19,444 bases of DNA. Source: Gammaproteobacteria bacterium UBA4475 (GTDB lineage Bacteria > Pseudomonadota > Gammaproteobacteria > Pseudomonadales > Azotimanducaceae). The stretch spans positions 4,432-23,875 of the forward strand of contig DGOD01000305.1 of assembly GCA_002389265.1 (NCBI GenBank). The letters run 5' to 3'. Of the stretch, positions 7,070 to 13,041 are shown one piece after another; the first letter of the stretch is position 1; each line of letters begins with the position of its first letter. The notes under the pieces were generated by a model that was given only the letters and a program-made list of their open reading frames with translations, was not told the DNA's origin and searched no databases. Position numbers and translations under genes: made by a program.

Positions 7070-7825
7070 ATGCTCGAGAAAAAAGGTACAACCAATATCT
7101 GCGGCTTTGACGCCGACACCATCATCGTTCGAGGTAAAGACCTCTGTGAGGATTTAATCGGCAAGGTCTCGTTTACCCAAATGATCTACCTGCAAGCCCT
7201 AGGTCAAGAACCGACCGACGCCCAGTGCAGAATTATGGATGCCGTATTGGTCACTATAATGGAGCACGGCCTCGTACCATCGGCGATAGCAACTCGCCTG
7301 ACTTATTACGGCGCACCCGAATCATTCACTGGCGCCATCGCTGCCGGGCTGCTGGGCGTAGGGGATCGCTATGCTGGCACAGCCAGCGAATGTGGCGCGG
7401 TGCTTGAGAGGATTGTCGCAGCTGAAGATCAAGAGGCCGCGGTTTTGACTGAGATTCAACAATATCGTGATATTCGCAGACCACTGCCAGGTTTCGGACA
7501 TCCCATACATGGAGACTTGGACCCAAGAGTTAAGCGCCTCATCGCGGTCGCCGAAAGCCTTGAAGTGGATGGGAAATATATTCGGGCGGTGAAATTATTA
7601 GAATTAGGCCTACAAACAACCCTCAAAAAGAACCTTGTGACTAATGTCAGCGCTGCGATAGGGGCCGTGCTGGCTGAAGCCGGCGTCCCATCAAAAATGA
7701 TGCGCGGCGTGATTTTGACCGCTCGCTGTGCGGGCCTCGTAGGCCATCTTTTCGAGGAGATGAACAATCCTGCGGGTCATCCACTGTGGATCGGCGCGCA
7801 AGAAGCCGTGGACTACCAAGGCTGA
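7070..7825 (+). CDS. Citryl-CoA-lyase-type citrate synthase superfamily protein
   Basis: This 251-residue protein is a short citrate-synthase-fold protein of the kind usually named citryl-CoA lyase. Family marks are IIVRGKDLCEDLIGKVSFTQ near the N-terminus, EHGLVPS (65-71), GFGHPIHGDLDPR (141-153, with His144 matching the second catalytic His of citrate synthase) and a final AGLVGHLFEE. The GPLHGG loop of true citrate synthases is replaced by GVGDRYAGT (96-104). The catalytic Asp after 'NV' is Ser194 (TNVSAAIGAV). I recall the NVS form as usual in this subfamily, so the protein probably cleaves or forms an acyl-CoA by another arrangement. The ATG at 7070 has AAAAGG nine bases upstream; a TTG at 7031 is less likely and lies inside the regulatory region. 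It is divergent from the receptor operon and probably belongs to the same pathway as the CoA ligase. Confidence 0.8.
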   Translation: MLEKKGTTNICGFDADTIIVRGKDLCEDLIGKVSFTQMIYLQALGQEPTDAQCRIMDAVLVTIMEHGLVPSAIATRLTYYGAPESFTGAIAAGLLGVGDRYAGTASECGAVLERIVAAEDQEAAVLTEIQQYRDIRRPLPGFGHPIHGDLDPRVKRLIAVAESLEVDGKYIRAVKLLELGLQTTLKKNLVTNVSAAIGAVLAEAGVPSKMMRGVILTARCAGLVGHLFEEMNNPAGHPLWIGAQEAVDYQG

Positions 7826-7869
7826 GGAGAGCAATGAGAGCTTGGGAACTCAGCGCGAGATGACATTTT

Positions 7870-8688
7870 TCAGGACTTCGTCTGGTGACTTGCAGCGGAA
7901 CTGCGTATGGAGTCTGCAAGAACCGGATAGCGCCTGAGTTCCATTTCAATTTTTTGGGCGGCGTCGCGCAACTCCTGCAAGCGGCTCTGAACCATTTGCT
8001 CACGGTCCACCCGAGTCGTGACCGTTGAGCAATTGATGGCGGCGAGTACCGTACCCGACAGGTCAATAACAGGCACGGCGACCGAGACAATCCCGTAATC
8101 AAGCTCATCTTCAACGGAGGCATAGCCTTGCCGCTTGACCTGCCCTAGCAACAGCTTGAGCTCACTTCGTGACGTCACGGTCTTGGTTGTGAGCTTTTGG
8201 AAATCACTGTCCTGCAGGTAAGAGTCAACCACTTCCTGTGGCTGGTTGGCGATCAGCACACGCCCCATGGATGTCGGATGAGCAGGAAAACGCGTGCCAA
8301 AGCCTGCCGCCACGCGCACCATTCGGTGGGTAGACACATGCACCAGGTAAAGTATCTCTTGCCCCGAAAGTACCGCCAGGGATGTACTGTCTCCCGTTTT
8401 ATCACGCAACACCTGCAAGTGTGGCTGTACTATTTCCTCCAGATTCATCGACTCGATAAAGGCTGAAGCAAAACCCAGCACCTCGGCAGTCAGCAAGAAC
8501 AACTTGCCTTTCTTGCCCACATAGCCGAGCTCAACAAGGGTATTCAGGCAGCGTCGCGCTACCGCCGGACTCAAATCGGTTTTTGCAGCAACCTCACTCA
8601 ACGTCATTTCTGGACTCTCGCGAGAAAACACGCGCAGCACCATCAAGCCCCGAGAGAGCGTAGCCAAAAACTCACCATTTTTTTTCAT
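7870..8688 (-). CDS. IclR-family transcriptional regulator (PcaR/PobR-like)
   Basis: The 272-residue product has an N-terminal winged helix-turn-helix (about 9-60), with MTLSEVAAKTDLSPAVARRC containing the HTH. An IclR effector domain follows (about 75-250), with the hallmarks GTRFPAHPTSMGRVLIA and YASVEDELDYGIVSVAVPV. These resemble the PcaR/PobR/PcaU branch, which senses aromatic acids and intermediates. The frame is open up to 8787, but the ATG at 8688 gives normal family length and N-terminus; upstream residues look non-coding and the ribosome site is weak either way. The gene converges on the citryl-CoA-lyase-like gene with a 44-base gap. It probably controls the divergent receptor/lyase promoters through the palindromes at 6996-7027; that link is inferred from position and motif type. 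I see no copy of the palindrome upstream of its own gene. Confidence 0.92.
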   Translation of the reverse strand: MKKNGEFLATLSRGLMVLRVFSRESPEMTLSEVAAKTDLSPAVARRCLNTLVELGYVGKKGKLFLLTAEVLGFASAFIESMNLEEIVQPHLQVLRDKTGDSTSLAVLSGQEILYLVHVSTHRMVRVAAGFGTRFPAHPTSMGRVLIANQPQEVVDSYLQDSDFQKLTTKTVTSRSELKLLLGQVKRQGYASVEDELDYGIVSVAVPVIDLSGTVLAAINCSTVTTRVDREQMVQSRLQELRDAAQKIEMELRRYPVLADSIRSSAASHQTKS

Positions 8689-8869
8689 TATCTCGAACTC
8701 TCGGCGTCTATTCACGGCGCAACAATCGATGTCAGCCGGCCTGTCTCGGCGCACTTTGCAGCTTAAATCGTAGCAAAGCAACCACAAAAAAATCCGAAAC
8801 CAAAGAACTCTTCAAGCGTTTTACCGGAGTTTCTCTCGACCGTTTTGCGTTGCCTTGCCTGCTTGCGGC

Positions 8870-8899
8870 TTGACCATGCGGAACATTAAACGCTATGGT
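8870..8899 (+). promoter_or_regulatory. Possible sigma-70 promoter for the sulfotransferase-like gene
   Basis: TTGACC (8870-8875) matches the -35 consensus at five of six bases and TATGGT (8894-8899) the -10 at four of six, with an 18-bp spacer. Transcription would start near 8906, giving a leader of about 50 bases before the ATG at 8959. The 270-bp region between the IclR gene and this gene contains no other feature I can support. Confidence 0.35.
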
Positions 8900-8958
8900 C
8901 CCGAGGACACTGCGGTTAGCAGCCATAGTAAATTGCCACGTCAGAAAGGACCATAATC

Positions 8959-9582
8959 ATGACCCTGAAAGTCATCGGCGCCGGCTTTGGGCGCACGGGT
9001 ACCCTGTCATTAAAACTGGCCCTGGAGCAACTGGGCCTGACCAAGTGCCATCATATGATGGAGCTGTTCGCCAGTGAAGCCCAACGGCAGTTCTGGCATG
9101 ACGCCGCCTTTGGCAAAAAAATGGACTGGGAGGCAGTCTTCGAGGGTTATCAGGCGAGCGTCGACTGGCCATCCTGTGCTTTCTACGAGGAACTACTGGC
9201 ACACTACCCGCAAGCCAAGGTTATTTTAAGCCTGCGAGACCCAGACAAGTGGTTTGACAGCGCCTCCGAAACGATTTTCAAGGGGTTGGATAGCAGTTTT
9301 GATCCGAGCAACCTCCAGGGCCAGATGGCGAGAAAACTAATTGTAGATGCCACCTTTGGCGGTCGGCATATGGATCGTGAGCATGCCAAGGCTGTGTTTA
9401 CGGCCCACAATGAAGCAGTCAAACGCACGGTGCCGGCGAATCGCTTATTGGTCTTCGAAGCCAGCATGGGCTGGCAGCCATTATGTGATTTTCTTGAGGT
9501 GCCCGTGCCCGCTCAAGACTATCCACGCACCAACTCAACCGATGAATTCAAACAGCGCATGCAGGCTCATAAGAAAACCTGA
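8959..9582 (+). CDS. Sulfotransferase-family protein (Sulfotransfer_4 type)
   Basis: The 207-residue product begins LKVIGAGFGRTGTLSLK. The GFGRTGTLSLK part (9-19) is the phosphosulfate-binding loop, which would contact the 5' phosphate of PAPS. SLRDPDKWFDSAS (91-103), with Arg93 and Ser101, fits the motif that contacts the 3' phosphate. The C-terminal LCDFLEVPVPAQDYPRTNS resembles the ending seen in Sulfotransfer_4 proteins. Such proteins are common in bacteria and eukaryotes, sometimes mislabelled as epimerases, and their acceptors are mostly unknown. The predicted activity is transfer of sulfonate from PAPS to an alcohol or amine in the cytoplasm. AAAGGA lies about eight bases before the ATG. 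The gene appears monocistronic: the next gene converges on it with a 4-base gap. Confidence 0.82.
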   Translation: MTLKVIGAGFGRTGTLSLKLALEQLGLTKCHHMMELFASEAQRQFWHDAAFGKKMDWEAVFEGYQASVDWPSCAFYEELLAHYPQAKVILSLRDPDKWFDSASETIFKGLDSSFDPSNLQGQMARKLIVDATFGGRHMDREHAKAVFTAHNEAVKRTVPANRLLVFEASMGWQPLCDFLEVPVPAQDYPRTNSTDEFKQRMQAHKKT

Positions 9583-9586
9583 CGCC

Positions 9587-9847
9587 TCAGCTCATCACTA
9601 TCATCTGTAACGAACTGACCTGTCTGGACGGATCATAAAACGGGGCATCACCACTCTCCGTCACTCGACGCAGGTGGCCATCAACGGGCGTCTGTTGCTT
9701 GGCCTTGGCCTGGTGAATTTTCTCCCCCAACGCCATCGCGACGCGGTTATAAACAGCCTGCTCAGTCGGCGTGTTCGTGCTTGTCGTCGCGACTGCCAGA
9801 TTAGTTGAATAGGTATTCTGGACTGTATCAGCCTGCGGGTCAGTCAT
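9587..9847 (-). CDS. Hypothetical protein, 86 residues
   Basis: I do not recognise this protein. I accept it as a gene because the ATG at 9847 follows a good AGAGGA site at 8-base spacing, the frame fits neatly between two real genes, and no other frame here is plausible. The sequence starts MTDPQADTVQNTYSTNLAVA, is rich in Thr, Gln and Ala, and has a probable helix around NRVAMALGEKIHQAKAKQQ (35-53). It has no signal peptide, membrane segment or cysteine. The C-terminal part (DAPFYDPSRQVSSLQMIVMS) is mixed and may hold a beta strand. It is presumably a small cytoplasmic protein. The gene converges on the sulfotransferase-like gene and is divergent from the DUF2956 gene. Confidence 0.6.
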   Translation of the reverse strand: MTDPQADTVQNTYSTNLAVATTSTNTPTEQAVYNRVAMALGEKIHQAKAKQQTPVDGHLRRVTESGDAPFYDPSRQVSSLQMIVMS

Positions 9848-9996
9848 GGCATTGTCCTCTTCGTACAGCGCAGCAGGTATTTATGTGATTTTTTATCCTA
9901 TCCCGATCCAGGCACATACCCAACATCAAGGGATGTCCGTTACGCGACTCGGTGCACGCCAGCGCCCCGACAGTGTTAGACTCAACCTCTGGTAAA

Positions 9997-10002
9997 TATA
10001 AG
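9997..10002 (+). promoter_or_regulatory. Possible -10 element for the DUF2956 gene
   Basis: TATAAG matches the -10 consensus at five of six positions. It lies 23 bases before the GTG start, with the AGGA ribosome site between them. No good -35 box is visible at the normal distance, so this is a weak call. The rest of the 178-bp divergent region (9848-10025) shows nothing else I can support. Confidence 0.25.
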
Positions 10003-10025
10003 ACCCATCAATTGGCAGGACCACA

Positions 10026-10358
10026 GTGACTGACAAAAAAATCTCGAAGGAATCACAGATCGAAGCGCAGAAGATCGCGCGGTCGATCCAGCGGCCTGAA
10101 CAAACTAAAGCACAGACACGACTGATCGCACAGGGCATAGAGAAAGGCATCACCGAGTACAAAAAACAACAGAAAGCCTTGGCCAGAGAGCGGGATAAAG
10201 CTAGAAAAAAAGCTGCCAAAGCGCAGGAACCCGAGGTTGGCGTCCCCATCAAACCAGCACAGTCCACCGCGACTTGGCTAATTTGGCTTCCCTGGGTACT
10301 ATTGACCGCCAGCTGCGCCTACATACTTGTGACGCTCAAATTCCTTGGAGCCGCTTAA
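10026..10358 (+). CDS. DUF2956 family small membrane-anchored protein
   Basis: The 110-residue product matches what I recall of DUF2956, found mainly in Gammaproteobacteria. The conserved core is ESQIEAQKIARSIQRPEQTKAQTRLIAQGIEKG followed by EYKKQQKALARERDKARKK; this core is read across residues 9-65. The highly charged helical N-terminal two thirds probably face the cytoplasm. A single C-terminal transmembrane segment (TWLIWLPWVLLTASCAYILVTL, about 83-104) would anchor the protein in the inner membrane. The function of the family is unknown. The start is GTG with AGGA six bases upstream; no ATG gives the family N-terminus. The next gene begins one base after the stop, so the two are probably translationally coupled. 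Confidence 0.85.
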   Translation: MTDKKISKESQIEAQKIARSIQRPEQTKAQTRLIAQGIEKGITEYKKQQKALARERDKARKKAAKAQEPEVGVPIKPAQSTATWLIWLPWVLLTASCAYILVTLKFLGAA

Positions 10359-10359
10359 A

Positions 10360-10812
10360 TTGAGCCCACTACGTTATACCATAATGGCCTTGCTGGTTGC
10401 CGGCGTCAGCTTGCCTGGACTCAACGCGCTTGGCACTGAGCCCACGCCTAGCCAAACGCCAGCACCCTGGAAGATTGTCAATTATTGGTCTACCACCTGC
10501 GCACCCTGTCGAATTGAAATCCCGGAACTGAATCTTCTGTTTGCTGAACTGGCCGCCTCAAACGTTCAGGTACTGGGTGTCAATTTCGACGAGGATGACC
10601 GACAAACTACACTGCGTTTGGCTCGGCGCTTGGGTATCGAGTTCCCAACATTGACCTTGAGTGAAGTCGAGGCTCTTGGCCTGTCGCCACCCACTGCTCT
10701 GCCAACGACCTACATTTTGTCGCCGACCAATGAGATGTTAACTAAGCTCGTGGGTATCCAAACCAAGGCTTCGGTTTACACAATATTGACTAAATTAGCT
10801 ATCCCCCACTGA
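10360..10812 (+). CDS. TlpA/ResA-like exported thioredoxin-fold protein
   Basis: The product of about 150 residues has an N-terminal hydrophobic segment (YTIMALLVAGVSLPGLNALG, 6-25) acting as signal peptide or anchor. A thioredoxin fold follows with the redox pair CAPC (47-50) in NYWSTTCAPCRIEIPEL. VLGVNFDEDD follows near 71 and the cis-Pro loop ALPTTYIL has Pro115. TlpA-type proteins act in the periplasm as thiol reductants or oxidants in cytochrome c maturation, copper-site assembly or stress defence. The start is uncertain: TTG at 10360 is chosen because GGAG lies nine bases upstream and it follows the previous stop by one base. TTG at 10345 would overlap that gene, and ATG at 10384 lacks a ribosome site and shortens the signal segment. 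It precedes an exported CxCC protein by 73 bases, which may be its partner. Confidence 0.87.
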   Translation: MSPLRYTIMALLVAGVSLPGLNALGTEPTPSQTPAPWKIVNYWSTTCAPCRIEIPELNLLFAELAASNVQVLGVNFDEDDRQTTLRLARRLGIEFPTLTLSEVEALGLSPPTALPTTYILSPTNEMLTKLVGIQTKASVYTILTKLAIPH

Positions 10813-10885
10813 CCAATCAATAATCTCTCGTGACCCACAACTTGGATGACGGAGCCACTATTCAAGCGTAAGAGACAATCAATCG

Positions 10886-12136
10886 ATGCGACCTAATGTG
10901 ATCAAAAACTTGCTGCAATTCCTGTTAATTGGCACGCTGCTGATGAGCCTTAAAACCCAAGCTCAGAACATCCAGGTGTCAATGTTAACGCCACCCGTGA
11001 CCGACCAAACCAGCCTCTCCCGCGTAATCACTGATGCGAAGGGTAATGTGCACCTTTCCTGGGTCGCGTCAAAAGACGACAACAGTGCCTTATACTATGC
11101 CACCCTGACTGATGCCAACTGGAGTCCAGCCCATCTGATTCAGCAAGGCAACGACTGGTTTGTCAATTGGGCCGACTTTCCGTTTTTGGCTGTCACTGAC
11201 ACAGGCATGGTGGCGCACTGGCTGCAAAAGAGTGCCGAGGGTACCTATGATTATGATATCAACGCCGTGTTTTTTGATCAGGAAAAACACATTTGGGGTC
11301 AGCCTGTCATCATTCACAAGGACGGGGTCAGCGCCGAGCATGGTTTTGTGAGCATGTTGCCTTTAGGCGAAGGTCGCTCCTTTATGACATGGTTAGATGG
11401 CAGAAACACCAAACCCGCGATGTCCCATCCCGACGCCGATAAAGATGAACATGCCATGGCCGGTGGTATGACCCTGCGAGCCGCTGTATTTGACCGTCAT
11501 GGCGAAACCTTGGAAGAATGGGAACTCGACGGCCTCACCTGCGATTGCTGCAACACCAGTAGTGCCATGACCGCCAGGGGGCCGGTGGTAGTTTACCGCG
11601 ATCGCACTGAGCAGGAAATCAGAGATATCTATATCACCCGCTTTGACGACAGTCGCTGGACCGAGCCTTTAGCGGTATCTAACGATCACTGGGAGGTTGC
11701 AGGGTGTCCAGTAAATGGTCCTGCCGTCGCGGCACAGGGTCATCTAACCGCAGTGGTTTGGTTCACCGCCAAGGACGATCAACCTAAAGTACAGTTAGCC
11801 ATATCAAACAATGACGGCGCGGCATTTGGCACGCCCATACTGGTAGATCAAGGCGCTACCAACGGCCGTGTCAGCATGGCGATTCTAGATTCTGGCGATA
11901 TCGCCATCAGCTGGTTGCACACCAATGGCAAAGACGCCGCACTCAAGGTTGCACTCTATAGTCAGGCGGGCAAGTTGCTGGCAGATACCGAAGTGGCCGG
12001 CACACAATCATCAAGACGCAGCGGCTTTCCGGTGATCACAAGCCAGGGCAACGACATTTATGTCACCTGGACCGATATCAGCGCGGGCAGCCAAGTCAAG
12101 ATGGCAAGAGTGCGCTTCCACTTGCCAGCTGTTTAA
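10886..12136 (+). CDS. Exported beta-propeller (sialidase-like fold) protein with CxCC motif
   Basis: The 416-residue product has a signal peptide (about 1-26, ending SLKTQA before QN). The rest shows repeated beta-strand segments with Asp-box-like turns, such as DAKGNVHLSWVAS, GRSFMTWLDGRNT, GDIAISWLHT and GNDIYVTWTD. This spacing is typical of six-bladed sialidase-like propellers, but I see no sialidase catalytic set (Arg triad, Tyr/Glu pair), so glycosidase activity is not claimed. The protein has only four cysteines: C219, C221 and C222 in LTCDCCN, and C264 in VAGCPVNGP. They could bind a metal or form disulfides. The signal predicts a periplasmic or surface location. The ribosome site before the ATG at 10886 is weak. 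It follows the TlpA-like gene on the same strand, so redox maintenance of these cysteines by that protein is a reasonable inference. Confidence 0.75.
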   Translation: MRPNVIKNLLQFLLIGTLLMSLKTQAQNIQVSMLTPPVTDQTSLSRVITDAKGNVHLSWVASKDDNSALYYATLTDANWSPAHLIQQGNDWFVNWADFPFLAVTDTGMVAHWLQKSAEGTYDYDINAVFFDQEKHIWGQPVIIHKDGVSAEHGFVSMLPLGEGRSFMTWLDGRNTKPAMSHPDADKDEHAMAGGMTLRAAVFDRHGETLEEWELDGLTCDCCNTSSAMTARGPVVVYRDRTEQEIRDIYITRFDDSRWTEPLAVSNDHWEVAGCPVNGPAVAAQGHLTAVVWFTAKDDQPKVQLAISNNDGAAFGTPILVDQGATNGRVSMAILDSGDIAISWLHTNGKDAALKVALYSQAGKLLADTEVAGTQSSRRSGFPVITSQGNDIYVTWTDISAGSQVKMARVRFHLPAV

Positions 12137-12149
12137 ACCGATTACGTTC

Positions 12150-12188
12150 AGCTTCTAACTCAAGCTTCTAATTTAAGCTTCTCGATTA
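12150..12188. repeat. Three imperfect 13-bp tandem repeats over a stop codon
   Basis: The units are AGCTTCTAACTCA (12150-12162), AGCTTCTAATTTA (12163-12175) and AGCTTCTCGATTA (12176-12188). They cover the stop codon and last residues of the minus-strand SDR gene and most of the 36-base gap to the convergent propeller gene. They look like replication-slippage products. Each AGCTT is part of a HindIII-like palindrome where A precedes it. Confidence 0.75.
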
Positions 12189-13006
12189 AGCGCAGCACTG
12201 TTCGCAGCCCACTCGAAATCTGCAGCAAGGCGCGCAAAGCGCTTATCAACCAATCTCGAAAATCGGGGATCGGTGAGGATATGCAGGCGCTTTGCTTTGA
12301 TCGCCTCGACCACCAGTTCGCCGACGATATCCGGGGCAAGCCCTTGCTCAATATCCCTTGAAATATCTGTATAAGCAGGCTTCGACACTTGTGGCCCAAA
12401 CCGATCGGGGCGATTCCGAGGCGCTTCATAAATGCGAGTTCGGACGGCACCTGGGCAGAGCACAGAGGCACCAAAACCACCAAGACGACCCTCTTCGTAC
12501 AAGGATTCTGTTAAGCCTACCACCGCATATTTTGTCGCGTTGTAAGTCGTCCAGCCCGGGTTGCGACCTAACAACCCGGCCATCGAAGCGGTATTAACGA
12601 TATGCCCACCCTCACCCTGAGACTTGATATGGGGAATAAAGGCCTGACAACCATGGACAACACCCATCAGATTCACTCCAAGACTCCACTGCCAGTCACC
12701 TTCATCGCACTCATCGATTAGGCCGCCGGTAGAGACGCCCGCGTTGTTACAAACAATATGTACCTTACCGAACTCGGCAAGGGTTTTATCCGCCGCCGCT
12801 AACACTGAATCACGAGTGCTGACATCACACAACACACTCGACACCGCGTTCGATTCAAGGTCTATAACTGCCTGTTGTAACGCCGCTTCCTCGATATCCG
12901 CCATCATCACCTGCATGCCCTGACGCAGAAAAGCTTTCACCATACCCAGACCAATACCACTCGCAGCCCCAGTGACAAAAGCGACTTTTCCAGCTAATTC
13001 ATTCAT
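12173..13006 (-). CDS. Short-chain dehydrogenase/reductase (classical SDR)
   Basis: The 277-residue product has the full classical SDR set. The nucleotide-binding motif TGAASGIG lies at 12-19, NNAG at 87-90, the catalytic Ser at 141 (NTASMAG), and YxxxK as Tyr155 and Lys159 (TTYNATKYAVVGL). An acidic residue at the end of the second strand (MMADIEE, Asp37) favours NAD(H) over NADP(H). PGAVRT near 184-190 is the usual substrate-loop start. The enzyme would oxidise an alcohol or reduce a ketone in the cytoplasm; the substrate is unknown. AGGAG precedes the ATG at 13006, and an in-frame stop lies just upstream, so this start is firm. It lies 35 bases after the sulfatase gene and is probably co-transcribed, so it may oxidise the alcohol released by that enzyme. 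The C-terminus ends within a 13-bp tandem repeat. Confidence 0.94.
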   Translation of the reverse strand: MNELAGKVAFVTGAASGIGLGMVKAFLRQGMQVMMADIEEAALQQAVIDLESNAVSSVLCDVSTRDSVLAAADKTLAEFGKVHIVCNNAGVSTGGLIDECDEGDWQWSLGVNLMGVVHGCQAFIPHIKSQGEGGHIVNTASMAGLLGRNPGWTTYNATKYAVVGLTESLYEEGRLGGFGASVLCPGAVRTRIYEAPRNRPDRFGPQVSKPAYTDISRDIEQGLAPDIVGELVVEAIKAKRLHILTDPRFSRLVDKRFARLAADFEWAANSAALNREA

Positions 13007-13041
13007 CAGACATCTCCTAACGCAATTCTTCAGACATTTCC

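Noticed and set aside
8689..8787. Longer IclR reading frame starting at 8787
   Set aside because: The extra 33 residues look unlike a protein N-terminus (Cys- and Arg-rich), and the family N-terminus begins at 8688.
8894..8955. Inverted repeat TATGGTCC / GGACCATA that could hide the ribosome site of the sulfotransferase-like gene
   Set aside because: The left arm overlaps the best -10 element, so it would probably not be in the transcript. Eight-base repeats this far apart also arise by chance.
10886..12136. Calling the exported propeller protein a functional sialidase
   Set aside because: The beta-strand spacing and Asp-box-like turns fit the fold, but I cannot place the arginine triad or the catalytic Tyr/Glu pair.
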